A stretch of DNA of 64,000 nt, taken from Pseudoduganella dura. GTDB taxonomy: Bacteria; Pseudomonadota; Gammaproteobacteria; Burkholderiales; Burkholderiaceae_D. Made by a program: the position numbers and the translations under genes. Location: positions 3,596,001 through 3,660,000 of the forward strand of contig NZ_WNWM01000002.1 of the NCBI RefSeq assembly GCF_009727155.1, written 5' to 3'. This document shows, piece by piece, positions 18,343-29,983 of this stretch. The notes under the pieces are model-generated. The model saw only the letters and a list, made by a program, of their open reading frames with translations. It ran no database searches and was not told where the DNA came from. How positions within the stretch are numbered: the first letter of the stretch is position 1; every line of letters starts with the position of its first letter.

Positions 18343-19029
18343 ATGGATCACTTCACGTTCGCGGGTTACTGGGAACGGGGCGACGCGATCAGCCACGCGG
18401 TCGCCTACCTGCTGCTGGCGATGTCGCTGACGAGCTGGTTCTTCATCCTGTCGAAGGGCTGGATGGCATGGCGCGTGCGCCGCAGCGCGCACGTGGTGCG
18501 GCGCTTCTGGGATGCGCCCACGCTGCGCGATGGCGTGGCGGTCGTCGCCGCGGGCGATCCGGAAGGCATCTATGCCGCGCTGGCCGAACAGGGCACGGCG
18601 CTGGCCCCCGGGGCCGCCGGCGCCTCGCTCGGCATCGCGCCCGGCACGTCGCTCGGTACGTCGGTAGCGCATGCCGAGCGGGTCACGCGCCTGCTGCGCG
18701 ATGCGATCCACCGTTCCACCGTTCGCCTGGAGTCGGGCCTGACCCTGCTGGCGTCGATCGCCTCCACCGCGCCGTTCGTCGGCCTGCTGGGCACCGTGTG
18801 GGGCATCTATCACGCGCTGGCGGCCGTGTCGTCGTCCGGCACCGTGGAAATCGACAAGGTGGCCGGCCCGGTCGGCGAAGCGCTGATCATGACCGGCGTG
18901 GGCCTGATGGTGGCCATTCCCGCCGTGCTGGCCTATAACGGCTTCAACCGCGTCAACCGGCTCACGCTCTCCGAGCTCGACGCGTTCGCCTACGACCTGC
19001 AGGCTTACCTGAACCAGGATTCGCGGTAA
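18343..19029 (+). CDS. exbB: MotA/TolQ/ExbB-family proton channel subunit
   Basis: Inner-membrane proton-channel subunit, 228 aa, with one N-terminal membrane helix (about 20-40) and two at about 130-155 and 175-200. The family motif STAPFVGLLGTVWGIYHAL is present. A Gly/Ala/Pro-rich cytoplasmic loop (about 85-105) is unusual. It lies 10 bp after dapB and 11 bp before exbD; no tonB lies in the window, though two TonB receptors do. The TolQR system is less likely because no tolA/tolB follows. Confidence 0.88.
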   Translation: MDHFTFAGYWERGDAISHAVAYLLLAMSLTSWFFILSKGWMAWRVRRSAHVVRRFWDAPTLRDGVAVVAAGDPEGIYAALAEQGTALAPGAAGASLGIAPGTSLGTSVAHAERVTRLLRDAIHRSTVRLESGLTLLASIASTAPFVGLLGTVWGIYHALAAVSSSGTVEIDKVAGPVGEALIMTGVGLMVAIPAVLAYNGFNRVNRLTLSELDAFAYDLQAYLNQDSR

Positions 19030-19040
19030 CCGGAGGAGCG

Positions 19041-19475
19041 ATGGCATTCGGCGCATTCAACCACCACCGGCAGAAGGAATCGATGGCCGACATCAACGTG
19101 ACGCCGATGGTCGACGTGATGCTGGTGCTGCTGGTGATCTTCATCCTGTCCGCGCCGATGTTTACACACGCGGTGAAGCTCGACCTGCCGAAGGCGCAGG
19201 CGGCAAGCGCGCCGCAGCCGGCCGATGCGGTCAGGATCTCGATCGATGCCGAGGGCACCGTCTACTGGAACGATGAAGCGGTGCAACCGGCCCAATTGCA
19301 GCCGCGCCTGGCCACGGCCGCGCGGCGCGCACCGCAACCCGAACTGCAATTGCGCGCCGACCGCGCCACCCGCTACGAAGCGGTGGCGCAGCTGATGGCG
19401 GCGGCGCAGGAGGAAGGCTTGACGAAGCTGGTCTTCGTCACCGACCCCAAGGAAAAGACAAAAGGAACAAGATAA
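19041..19475 (+). CDS. exbD: ExbD/TolR-family biopolymer transport protein
   Basis: Partner of ExbB in energising TonB receptors. It is 144 aa with a short cytoplasmic N-terminus, the DINVTPMVDVMLVLLVIF segment (about 16-33) containing the essential membrane Asp, and a periplasmic domain. The stop overlaps the start of the next gene (shared base 19475), implying co-translation with the barstar-like protein. Confidence 0.9.
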   Translation: MAFGAFNHHRQKESMADINVTPMVDVMLVLLVIFILSAPMFTHAVKLDLPKAQAASAPQPADAVRISIDAEGTVYWNDEAVQPAQLQPRLATAARRAPQPELQLRADRATRYEAVAQLMAAAQEEGLTKLVFVTDPKEKTKGTR

Positions 19476-19801
19476 TGGCCAGCACGACCCTGGACGGCGC
19501 GGCGATCCGCGACGAAGCAAGTTTTCATGCCGCCAGCCGCGCGGCATTCGGTTTCAACGACCACGTGGCCGCCTCGATGGATTCGTGGATCGACGCGCTG
19601 TCGTACCTGCGCGACGACGAGGGCATGACGAAATTCAGGCTGAAGGCGAACGAGGTGCTCGAAGTCGTCATCACGAACTCCGCTGCGCTGAAGGCCGCGG
19701 CGCCCGACCTGCTGGAAGAGATCGCGTTCTGCATCGGCGGCATCAACGAGCGCTACGAGGACTACGGCGAGAAGCCGGCGCTCAAGCTCGTGCTGAAGTA
19801 A
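19475..19801 (+). CDS. Barstar-family (ribonuclease inhibitor-like) protein
   Basis: A 108-aa protein resembling the barstar family: LDGAAIRDEASFHAASRAAFGF matches the N-terminal barstar pattern (quoted here as two overlapping motifs, LDGAAIRDEASFH and ASRAAFGF), then SMDSWIDALSYLRDDEGM in place of the usual YGxNWDAWxDCL. The segment that would bind barnase is degenerate (HVAASMDSW), and no barnase-like RNase gene is near. It sits in the ExbBD operon with a start codon overlapping the exbD stop. It could be a repurposed inhibitor or an immunity protein; the fold assignment is from pattern only. Confidence 0.6.
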   Translation: MASTTLDGAAIRDEASFHAASRAAFGFNDHVAASMDSWIDALSYLRDDEGMTKFRLKANEVLEVVITNSAALKAAAPDLLEEIAFCIGGINERYEDYGEKPALKLVLK

Positions 19802-19819
19802 CACCGGCAAGACGCCGGC

Positions 19820-19875
19820 GGGAGACCCGGGACAGACCCCTGTATCCAGGAAATTCCCTGGAAACAGGGGCGATG
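19820..19875. repeat. Decayed intergenic palindrome
   Basis: Contains GACCCGGGACAGACCCC followed by CCCTGTATCCAGG / CCCTGGAAACAGGG, a hairpin whose inner and outer parts resemble the repeat units near 7273-7490. It lies between convergent genes (barstar-like and map) and could also terminate transcription. Confidence 0.5.
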
Positions 19876-19936
19876 GAAGCAGGGCGGTGCCGCGATGCGG
19901 CGGTCGCGCGTTTTGTCCCGGTATGCGGGGCTGGAA

Positions 19937-20728
19937 TCAGGCCGGCTTCTCGCCCGGCGCCAGGGTCAGCACATCGAACCCGGTCGCCGTGACCGTCACC
20001 ATGTGCTCCCACTGCGCCGACAGCGAGCGGTCCGCGGTGACCACGGTCCAGCCATCGGGCAGCGCGCGGGTACCGTGCTTGCCGGCGTTGATCATCGGTT
20101 CGATCGTGAACACCATGCCCGGCTCCAGCTTCAGGCCCATGCCGGGCCGGCCGTAGTGCAGCACCTGCGGTTCTTCGTGGTAGACCATGCCGATGCCGTG
20201 GCCGCAGTAATCGCGCACCACGGAGAACCCGGCGTTCTCGGCCACCATCTGGATCGCGTGGCCCACGTCGCCCAGCGTGGCGCCCGGCTTCACGGCACGG
20301 ATGCCGGCCCACATCGCGTCATACGTCACTTCGCACAGCTTGCGCGCGGCCTTGCCGACATTGCCCACGTAGTACATGCGGCTCGTATCGCCGAACCAGC
20401 CGTCCTTGATCACGGCCACGTCGATGTTGATGATGTCGCCGTCCTTGAGGATCTTCTTCGGCGTGGGGATGCCATGGCAGACCACCTCGTTGACCGACGT
20501 GCACACGGTCTTCGTGAAGCCGGCATAGCCCACGTTCGCCGGAATCACCTGCAGCACGTTGACGATGTATTCGTTGCACAGCTTGTCCAGGTACTCGGTG
20601 GAGACGCCGGGCTGAACGTGCGGGCCGATCATCGTCAGCACGTCCGCCGCCAGCTGGCCGGCGATGCGCGACATTTCCACCTGTTCGGGCGACTTGATCA
20701 GGATGGCGTCGTTGTTCTTCTTACGCAT
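19937..20728 (-). CDS. map: Type I methionine aminopeptidase
   Basis: Removes initiator methionine from nascent proteins. It is 263 aa, the bacterial type I length. The five metal ligands can be placed: Asp in NIDVAVI and GDTSRMY, His in GHGIGMVYHEEP, Glu in FTIEPMI, and Glu in AQWEHMVTVT. The unusual feature is context: it overlaps by 8 bp a small upstream ParD-like gene and so is probably read from that gene's promoter rather than sitting next to rpsB/tsf. Confidence 0.95.
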   Translation of the reverse strand: MRKKNNDAILIKSPEQVEMSRIAGQLAADVLTMIGPHVQPGVSTEYLDKLCNEYIVNVLQVIPANVGYAGFTKTVCTSVNEVVCHGIPTPKKILKDGDIINIDVAVIKDGWFGDTSRMYYVGNVGKAARKLCEVTYDAMWAGIRAVKPGATLGDVGHAIQMVAENAGFSVVRDYCGHGIGMVYHEEPQVLHYGRPGMGLKLEPGMVFTIEPMINAGKHGTRALPDGWTVVTADRSLSAQWEHMVTVTATGFDVLTLAPGEKPA

Positions 20729-20954
20729 CGTGCAGCGCCTCTCCCTTTACCGGGGTCAGGCGCAGCGGGCCCTGGCCCGTTTCGCCGCGCAGCAGCAGCT
20801 GGCACAACTCGCTGTAGTTCAGATCGGGATTGGTTTCGGCCAGCAGGCCGATGCGGAGCCAGTGCTCGGCCTGCGCATTGATCGAGCGGCTCAGTGCGCC
20901 GCTGGCGATGCGTAGGTTTTCATGCATCTGGTCGGAAATTTTTACGATGCCCAT
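20721..20954 (-). CDS. ParD-like antitoxin-family protein
   Basis: A 77-aa protein with an N-terminal ribbon-helix-helix-like segment (MGIVKISDQMHENLRIASGALSRS split as VKISDQMHENLRIA and SGALSRSINAQ), matching the ParD-like family. No ParE/RelE toxin is adjacent; the partner in the operon is map, which overlaps its 3' end by 8 bp. A perfect 10-bp inverted repeat lies 10 bp upstream of its ATG, where an autoregulatory RHH operator would be expected. Role unknown; it may be a stand-alone regulator of map. Confidence 0.7.
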   Translation of the reverse strand: MGIVKISDQMHENLRIASGALSRSINAQAEHWLRIGLLAETNPDLNYSELCQLLLRGETGQGPLRLTPVKGEALHDA

Positions 20955-20963
20955 GATATCCTA

Positions 20964-20993
20964 AATATACGGTCTATATACGAACCGTATATT
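20964..20993. promoter_or_regulatory. Inverted-repeat operator candidate upstream of the ParD-like gene
   Basis: Arms AATATACGGT (20964-20973) and ACCGTATATT (20984-20993) are perfect complements separated by 10 bases (CTATATACGA). The AT-rich spacer could include a -10 element. Position and symmetry fit binding by a dimeric ribbon-helix-helix protein, probably the ParD-like product itself. Confidence 0.6.
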
Positions 20994-21014
20994 AACATAT
21001 CGTCGGGTACGGCG

Positions 21015-21380
21015 TCAGCGCACGGCTTTCGGGTCGAAGTGGGGATTGTAGATGAGGCCCAGCACGTTGCCGAACGGATCGGCCAGTTCTACGACCTTGA
21101 TACCGTCGCCAACATCCTGCAGCGGCCAGTGAGTGCTTGCTCCCAGTCCGACGATCCGCGCCGCTTCCGCTTCGATATCGTCGACGCCCCAGTACACCTT
21201 GCTGCCGGCCTTGCCCGGCTCGTCCTTCGGCGTCAGGCCCAGTTCGAAGCCGCCGATCGCGTAGCCCACGTAGAACGGCTCGTCGAAATAGGGCGCGGTA
21301 CAGAATACTTCGGTGTACCACGCCTTGGCGGCGGACAGGTCCCTGACGGGATAGATGGCGGTGCGCAGTCCGTTGATCAT
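21015..21380 (-). CDS. VOC-family (glyoxalase/bleomycin-resistance-like) protein
   Basis: A 121-aa single VOC-fold protein. The pattern INGLRTAIYPVRDLSAAKAW and the closing DPFGNVLGLIYNP are typical of the family. ATG at 21378-21380 has GGAGACC just upstream. Downstream of an AraC regulator on the same strand (99-bp gap), so possibly controlled by it. No substrate can be inferred. Confidence 0.8.
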   Translation of the reverse strand: MINGLRTAIYPVRDLSAAKAWYTEVFCTAPYFDEPFYVGYAIGGFELGLTPKDEPGKAGSKVYWGVDDIEAEAARIVGLGASTHWPLQDVGDGIKVVELADPFGNVLGLIYNPHFDPKAVR

Positions 21381-21479
21381 GATGGTCTCCTTTGGTTGTC
21401 AAAGGAGCATGATGCCATCGCTGCGCGGCACCGGATTGTAAAAATGGAAGGTGCAAAACGAAGGTTCGCCGGCGGAGGG

Positions 21480-22229
21480 CTACAGGCCACCCGGCGTGCC
21501 GTCGGCGAAATCGCGAAAATCCCGGATCAGGTGCGACTGGTCGAAGTAGCCGCAATCGGTGGCCAGGGCGGCCAGGTTGCCGTCGCGGGAAGGTTCGCGC
21601 AGTAGCGCCAGTGCGCGGCGGAACCGGCAGATACGCGCGAACAGCTTGGGGGTGAGACCCACCTGCTGCCGGAACTGCAGGGCCAGGTGCTGGCGCGAGA
21701 CCCGCAGCGTGCCCGCCAGCGCTTCGACCGGCATGGCGCCGTGGGCGGCTTCGATCGCGGCCACGGCGTGCAAGCCCAGCGATCCGGGTGACGAAAGCGG
21801 CGCGTCCGCCAGCCGCCGCAGCAGTTCCCGTTCGACCAGGGCGATCCGCTGCCGGTCGGTCAGCTCGTGCGTCCACAATGCATCGTCGAGCCGGTCGGCC
21901 GTGGCGCGCCCCCACAGTCCGGCGATCTCGGCGCGGGCATCCGTCAGCGGGTGCAGCGGCATGCCAAGGAACAGGCCCGCGGCACCGGGCTTGAAGCGCA
22001 CCGCGACCGTCCGCACCGGCCGGGCAGCCGGCACCAGGAACGAGGCGCTCATCATGCCGACCGCGAAGGCTTGCCGGCCGTCCTGCCACAGGATGTCGAT
22101 GCAATTGTCGGGCAGCACGCGGTGCACGTGCGGTGCCGCCGCGGAGACGGGCGCGGTCACGCGTGCCGTCCACATGCATGCCACGTGCGCCCGCAGCGCG
22201 GGATGCGGTGGATACTCTCGATAGGTCAT
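21480..22229 (-). CDS. AraC-family transcriptional regulator
   Basis: A 249-aa regulator. The N-terminal ~130 residues resemble the sensor domain common in small AraC proteins (PDNCIDILWQDG, VRFKPGAAGLFLGMP); the C-terminal two-HTH domain includes LRVSRQHLALQFRQQVGLTPK and ALATDCGYFDQSHLIRDFRD. Likely targets are itself and the VOC gene beside it. Confidence 0.85.
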   Translation of the reverse strand: MTYREYPPHPALRAHVACMWTARVTAPVSAAAPHVHRVLPDNCIDILWQDGRQAFAVGMMSASFLVPAARPVRTVAVRFKPGAAGLFLGMPLHPLTDARAEIAGLWGRATADRLDDALWTHELTDRQRIALVERELLRRLADAPLSSPGSLGLHAVAAIEAAHGAMPVEALAGTLRVSRQHLALQFRQQVGLTPKLFARICRFRRALALLREPSRDGNLAALATDCGYFDQSHLIRDFRDFADGTPGGL

Positions 22230-22318
22230 GTTGAACGCAACGTGGATGAATGTGACGGGCGCTCCCGTGGCCGGCGCGCCCGAACCGGCCAGTCCGAAGC
22301 CGGCGGGACTTATACAAG

Positions 22319-25023
<2,705 letters not shown>

Positions 25024-25028
25024 GGCAT

Positions 25029-25739
25029 ATGACGACGACTCTGAAGGGATTCCTCCGCAATACAGTGCTGGTGGGCGCGCTGGCCGGTACGGCCATGTCG
25101 CTGAGCGCCTGCGGCTTCCACCTGCGCGGCTCGGGCGGCAACTACACGCTGCCGTTCGCGTCGATGTATGTCGGCCTGCCCGAGTCGTCGCCGCTGGCGA
25201 TCGACCTGAAGCGCAATATCCGCGTCAACGGCAGCACGACCGTCGCCAGCGATGCGCAGTCGGCCGACGCCGTCATCGAGGTCATCACCGACCCGGAAAA
25301 GACACGCAGCAAGTCGATCCTGTCGCTGAACAGCGCCGGCCGCGTCAGCGAATACCTGCTGGCGTATAACATCGTGTTCCGCGTGAAGGACAAGGCCGGC
25401 CGGGAACTGCTGGGCCCCACGCAGATCTCGCTGACCCGTCCGATCACGTTCAGCGAAACGCAACTGCTGGCGAAGGAACAGGAAGAAGCGCAGCTGTACC
25501 GCGACATGCAGAAGGACCTGGTGCAGCAGATGATGCGCCGGATGGCGGCGATCAAGCCCTCGCGTCCCGATGCGCATCCCACCAGCACGGTCAGCCCGCT
25601 GACGTTGCCGGGCGTGGTGTCGCCGGGTTCGGTGGCCGCGCCTTCGGGCGCGCCGTCCTCCACGGCCACGACGACGGTGCCGTCGTCCGCGCCGGCGGAG
25701 AAAGCCACGGAGCCGGCGCTGCCGAGCCGCCAGGAGTAG
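25029..25739 (+). CDS. lptE: LPS-assembly lipoprotein LptE
   Basis: Outer-membrane lipoprotein that plugs LptD. It is 236 aa; lipobox MSLSACG followed by the hallmark FHLRGSG. ATG 25029 lies 5 bp after the leuS stop. The C-terminal ~60 residues are a Pro/Ser/Thr/Ala-rich tail absent from E. coli LptE, after the conserved QMMRRMAAI segment. The gene stops at 25739 and holA begins at 25741. Confidence 0.92.
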   Translation: MTTTLKGFLRNTVLVGALAGTAMSLSACGFHLRGSGGNYTLPFASMYVGLPESSPLAIDLKRNIRVNGSTTVASDAQSADAVIEVITDPEKTRSKSILSLNSAGRVSEYLLAYNIVFRVKDKAGRELLGPTQISLTRPITFSETQLLAKEQEEAQLYRDMQKDLVQQMMRRMAAIKPSRPDAHPTSTVSPLTLPGVVSPGSVAAPSGAPSSTATTTVPSSAPAEKATEPALPSRQE

Positions 25740-25740
25740 C

Positions 25741-26757
25741 ATGCAACTGCGCGCTGATGCGCTGGACGGCCACCTGGCCAAGTCCCTGGCGCCGCTGTAT
25801 GTGATCACGAGCGACGAGCACCTGCTGGCGCTGGAGGCGGCGGACAAGATCCGCCGCACCGCGCGCGCCCGGGGTTTCACCGAGCGCGACGTGCTCACGG
25901 TGGAACGCAGCTTCAAGTGGGGCGAGCTGCTGGCGGCCAACCAGGAGCTCTCGCTGTTCGGCGACAAGAAGCTGATCGAGTTGCGTATCCCCACCGGCAA
26001 GCCGGGCAAGGATGGCGGCGCCGCGCTGCAGGCTTACGTGAAAAACCTGTCGCCGGACAATCTCACGATGATCACGCTGCCGAAGCTGGACTGGCAGACG
26101 GCCAAGGCGGCATGGGTGACGGCGCTGCAGGCGGCGGCGGTGTACATCGACATTCCCAACGTGGAGCGCGCGCAGCTGCCGAACTGGATTTCGCTGCGGC
26201 TTTCGATGCAGGGGCAGAGCGCCGACCGGCAAAGCCTCGATTTCATCGCCGACCGCGTCGAGGGCAACCTGCTGGCGGCGCACCAGGAGATCCAGAAGCT
26301 GGGCCTGTTGCACGAGCCGGGCAAGCTCACCTACGAACAGGTGCACGACGCCGTGCTGAACGTGGCGCGCTACGACGTGTTCAAGCTGTCCGAGGCGATG
26401 CTGGGCGGCGACCCGGCCCGGCTGGTGCGCATGCTCGAAGGGCTGAAAGGCGAGGGCGAGGCGCTGCCACTGGTGCTGTGGGCAGTCTCCGAGGAAATCC
26501 GCACGCTGCTAAAATTGAAGGCAGGGATGGCGCAGGGCCGACCGCTGGCGGCGCTGCTGAAGGAATACCGGATCTGGGGGCCGCGCGAGCGCATGATGGA
26601 ACCGGCGTTGCGCCGCGTTTCGCAGGCAACGCTGGAAGCGGCGCTGCGGCAGGCCGCCCAGGTCGACAGGATGGTCAAGGGCTTGCGCGCCAAGGCGTTC
26701 GCCGGCGACCAATGGGATGCCATGCTGCAGCTGGCGCTGAAGGTGGCACGAGGGTAG
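25741..26757 (+). CDS. holA: DNA polymerase III delta subunit HolA
   Basis: Clamp-loader subunit that opens the beta sliding clamp. It is 338 aa, normal length. [20 protein letters not shown] and the [14 protein letters not shown] segment (about 70-83) match the N-terminal family region, with the collar domain at the C-terminus (about 215-338). One base separates it from lptE, so translation is probably coupled. Confidence 0.93.
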   Translation: MQLRADALDGHLAKSLAPLYVITSDEHLLALEAADKIRRTARARGFTERDVLTVERSFKWGELLAANQELSLFGDKKLIELRIPTGKPGKDGGAALQAYVKNLSPDNLTMITLPKLDWQTAKAAWVTALQAAAVYIDIPNVERAQLPNWISLRLSMQGQSADRQSLDFIADRVEGNLLAAHQEIQKLGLLHEPGKLTYEQVHDAVLNVARYDVFKLSEAMLGGDPARLVRMLEGLKGEGEALPLVLWAVSEEIRTLLKLKAGMAQGRPLAALLKEYRIWGPRERMMEPALRRVSQATLEAALRQAAQVDRMVKGLRAKAFAGDQWDAMLQLALKVARG

Positions 26758-26770
26758 CACGAGGATAATC

Positions 26771-28060
26771 ATGAGCACGATGAACGAAGCCGAAGTCAAA
26801 GAGTACATGGAAGCGCTGGGCAAACGCGCCCGCGCCGCCTCGCGCGCCATGGCGCGCGCCGACAGCGCCACCCGCAACCGGGCCCTGAGCCTGATCGCCG
26901 ATGCGATCGAGCGCGAAGCCGGAGCGCTGCGCGCGGCCAACGGGCAGGACCTGGAAGCGGCCCGCGCCAACGGCCTGGCGCCGGCGATGGTGGACCGCCT
27001 GACCCTGTCGGACAAGGCCATCGCCACGATGGTCGAAGGCCTGCGCCAGATCGTCGCGCTGCCCGACCCGGTGGGCGAGATCTCGAACATGAAAACGCGC
27101 CCGACCGGCATCCAGGTCGGACAGATGCGCGTGCCGCTGGGCGTCATTGGCATCATCTACGAAGCGCGGCCGAACGTCACGGTGGATGCGGCCGGCCTGT
27201 GCATCAAGAGCGGCAACGCCACGATCCTGCGCGGCGGCTCGGAAGCGATTCACTGCAACCGCGCGCTGGCGAAGATCGTCAAGGAAGGCCTGGCCGGCGC
27301 CGGCCTGCCGGAAGACGGCGTTCAGGTCGTCGATACCACCGACCGCGCCGCCGTGGGCGCGCTGATCACGATGCCGCAATACGTGGACGTGATCGTGCCG
27401 CGCGGCGGCAAGGGCCTGATCGCACGGCTGATGGAAGAAGCCACGGTGCCGATGATCAAGCACCTGGACGGCATCTGCCACGTGTACATCGATGCGAAGG
27501 CCGACCTGCAGAAGGCGCTGGACATCGGCTTCAACGCCAAGTGCCACCGCTACGGCACGTGCAACACGATGGAAACGCTGCTGGTCGAGCGCTCGGTGGC
27601 GCCAGCGGTGCTGCCGGCGCTGGCGAAACTGTACCTGGCCGAGGGGGTCGAACTGCGCGCCGACGACGAAGCGTTCGCGATATTGAACGCCGCCGCCTAC
27701 CCGCACCTGGCGCATGCGAGCGAACAGGACTGGGCCACCGAATACCTGGCGCCGATCCTGGCCGTGCGCGTGGTGGACGGCATCGATGCGGCGATGGACC
27801 ATATCAACACCTGGTCCTCCAAGCATACCGAGGCGATCGTGACCGAGGACTACAGCGCCGCGATGCGCTTCCTGCGCGAAGTGGACAGCGCCTCGGTGAT
27901 GGTCAACGCATCGACCCGCTTCGCCGACGGTTTCGAATACGGCCTGGGCGCCGAGATCGGCATCTCGAACGACAAGCTGCATGCGCGCGGACCGGTCGGG
28001 CTGGAAGGGCTGACGTCGCTGAAGTACGTCGTGTTCGGCCACGGCGAAGTACGCAAGTAA
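26771..28060 (+). CDS. proA: Gamma-glutamyl phosphate reductase ProA
   Basis: Second enzyme of proline biosynthesis, reducing gamma-glutamyl phosphate with NADPH. It is 429 aa. An aldehyde dehydrogenase fold with [14 protein letters not shown] motif ([18 protein letters not shown]), [14 protein letters not shown], and the catalytic Cys in [12 protein letters not shown] (about residue 264). A second ATG two codons downstream is an equally possible start. Follows holA by 13 bp. Confidence 0.95.
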   Translation: MSTMNEAEVKEYMEALGKRARAASRAMARADSATRNRALSLIADAIEREAGALRAANGQDLEAARANGLAPAMVDRLTLSDKAIATMVEGLRQIVALPDPVGEISNMKTRPTGIQVGQMRVPLGVIGIIYEARPNVTVDAAGLCIKSGNATILRGGSEAIHCNRALAKIVKEGLAGAGLPEDGVQVVDTTDRAAVGALITMPQYVDVIVPRGGKGLIARLMEEATVPMIKHLDGICHVYIDAKADLQKALDIGFNAKCHRYGTCNTMETLLVERSVAPAVLPALAKLYLAEGVELRADDEAFAILNAAAYPHLAHASEQDWATEYLAPILAVRVVDGIDAAMDHINTWSSKHTEAIVTEDYSAAMRFLREVDSASVMVNASTRFADGFEYGLGAEIGISNDKLHARGPVGLEGLTSLKYVVFGHGEVRK

Positions 28061-28122
28061 CGTCATGCAGGTACGGTTGCGCAAGTACCGTTGCGCCAAC
28101 AAGGCTACATAAAAGGATCTCC

Positions 28123-28551
28123 ATGCTGTGGGTTAAAGCGCTGCACATCGTCTTCATCACTTCCTGGTTCGCCGGGCTGTTCTACCTGCCGCGCATCTTC
28201 GTCAACCTGGCGCAGGAAGCGCCCGGCCCGACGACCGAGCGCCTGCTGCTGATGGCCCGCAAGCTGTACCGGTTCATGACGATGCTGGCGGTGCCGGCCA
28301 TCGTGTTCGGCCTGGTCCTCACATGGATGCAATACCACTCGCCGGAAGGCATGAAGCTGCCCGGCTGGCTGCATGCCAAGCTGACCTTCGTGGTGCTGGC
28401 GCTGGGCTATCACCACGCATGCGGCTCGCTGCTGAAGAAATTCGAGCGCGGCACGAACAAGCGCGGCCACGTGTTCTACCGCTGGTTCAACGAAGTGCCC
28501 GTGCTGCTGCTGGTGGCGATCGTGATCCTGGTGGTCGTCAAGCCGTTTTGA
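28123..28551 (+). CDS. hemJ: HemJ-type protoporphyrinogen oxidase / CopD-family membrane protein
   Basis: A 142-aa inner-membrane protein with four predicted helices. The N-terminus LWVKALHIVFITSWFAGLF carries the conserved His (residue 8) of the HemJ family, which converts protoporphyrinogen IX to protoporphyrin IX with heme as cofactor. AGGATCT precedes the ATG. A generic CopD-domain protein is the alternative. Confidence 0.85.
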   Translation: MLWVKALHIVFITSWFAGLFYLPRIFVNLAQEAPGPTTERLLLMARKLYRFMTMLAVPAIVFGLVLTWMQYHSPEGMKLPGWLHAKLTFVVLALGYHHACGSLLKKFERGTNKRGHVFYRWFNEVPVLLLVAIVILVVVKPF

Positions 28552-28585
28552 GTAGCGCAACAGCATTTTCACCCAACGGCAACTG

Positions 28586-28634
28586 CCGGGGTCAGACCCG
28601 CCGGGTCTGACCCCAGGTTTCGCCTCTGGGGTCA
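28586..28634. repeat. Perfect GGGGTCAGACCCG palindrome
   Basis: Arms GGGGTCAGACCCG (28588-28600) and CGGGTCTGACCCC (28602-28614) around a single C, followed by a partial GGGGTC at 28628-28633. Same repeat family as 7273-7490; here it lies between hemJ and the methyltransferase gene. Confidence 0.85.
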
Positions 28635-28698
28635 AGAGAGGCACTGGCGGCTTGCCAGTGCTGGAGCAATTGTTTTTCAACGGACAAAGGGTACCCCC

Positions 28699-29922
28699 AT
28701 GACTTCCTATTTCTGCCCATGCCCGCGCGGCATGGAAGTGGCGCTGGCCGAGGAACTCCTCGAGATCGCGCAAACCACGCAAAGCCCCACGCTGAAGGTG
28801 CACAACCAGGTGCCGGGCGGCGTGCACTGCTCGGGCGACCTGTATGACGCCTACCGCATCAACCTGCATTCGCGCATCGCCTCGCGCGTGCTGATGCGGA
28901 TGGGCGTGTGCCATTACCAGAACGAAAACGACATCTACGACCTCGTGCTCGCGCAGCCGTGGGAAGAATGGTTCGGCGTGGACCACACGATCCGCGTCGA
29001 CGTCACGGCCATCAAGTCGCCGCTGAAAAGCATCGAGTTCACCACGCTGAAGATCAAGGATGCCGTCTGCGACCGCTTCCGCGACATGTACAACAAGCGC
29101 CCGTCGGTCAACACGCGCGAGCCGGACATGCGGATCGCCGGCTTCCTCGACCAGCGCCAGTTCATCGTCTACCTCGATACGTCCGGCGAGGCGCTGTTCA
29201 AGCGCGGCTGGCGCACCGAGACGGGCGACGCGCCGCTGCGCGAGAACCTCGCGGCCGGCCTGCTGCGCGTTTCCGGCTGGAAGCCGGGCATCCCGCTGTT
29301 CGACCCGATGTGCGGTTCCGGCACGATCCTGTGCGAGGCGGCGCAGATGGTGCAGGGCATCCCTCCCGGCGCGCGCCGCCAGTTCGCGTTTGAAAAGTTC
29401 CACGACTTCGATCCGGCGCCGTGGCAGGAAATGAAGGCGGCGATCAAGCCCAATCCGCTGCCGGCCGAGCCGACGATCTTCGGCTCCGACATCTCGGGCG
29501 ACATGGTGGCAATGACGCGCCATAACCTGCGCAACGCCGGTATCCTGTTCGAAGTGCCGTTGAAGCAGATCGAGGCGCAGCAGGTGCAGCCGCCCGTTGC
29601 GAACCTGGACGGCGCGCCGGGCATCGTGCTGACGAATCCGCCGTATGGCGAGCGGATCGGCGTACGGGGCGACAGCACGATGCCCGAAGACGAACTGGCG
29701 AAGTCGTTCTATGCCGATCTGTCGAAGACGCTGAAGCAGCGCTTCGCCGGCTGGACGGCCTACCTGTTCACGGCCGACCTGAACCTGCCGAAGCTGCTGC
29801 GCCTGAAGGAATCGCGCAAGACGCCGTTCTTCAACGGCGCGCTGGAATGCCGCCTGTTCCGCTTCGACATGGTGGCCGGCTTCAACCGGCGCGAGGAAGC
29901 GAAACCGAAAACCGAAGAATAA
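28699..29922 (+). CDS. THUMP-domain RNA methyltransferase (RlmL N-terminal-like)
   Basis: A 407-aa class I methyltransferase. The N-terminal ~160 residues are the THUMP RNA-binding domain; LFDPMCGSGTILCEAA (about 198-213) binds SAM and LTNPPYGERIG is the N6-adenine/N2-guanine catalytic loop. It matches the RlmL half of E. coli RlmKL, which makes m2G2445 in 23S rRNA; the RlmK half is absent, as usual outside enterics. Target base inferred, not shown. Confidence 0.87.
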   Translation: MTSYFCPCPRGMEVALAEELLEIAQTTQSPTLKVHNQVPGGVHCSGDLYDAYRINLHSRIASRVLMRMGVCHYQNENDIYDLVLAQPWEEWFGVDHTIRVDVTAIKSPLKSIEFTTLKIKDAVCDRFRDMYNKRPSVNTREPDMRIAGFLDQRQFIVYLDTSGEALFKRGWRTETGDAPLRENLAAGLLRVSGWKPGIPLFDPMCGSGTILCEAAQMVQGIPPGARRQFAFEKFHDFDPAPWQEMKAAIKPNPLPAEPTIFGSDISGDMVAMTRHNLRNAGILFEVPLKQIEAQQVQPPVANLDGAPGIVLTNPPYGERIGVRGDSTMPEDELAKSFYADLSKTLKQRFAGWTAYLFTADLNLPKLLRLKESRKTPFFNGALECRLFRFDMVAGFNRREEAKPKTEE

Positions 29923-29983
29923 GCTCGACCGGCTGGCGTGCCGGCATGGTCGGATGTAACGTGAATAAAAACCAGAACAGCCC

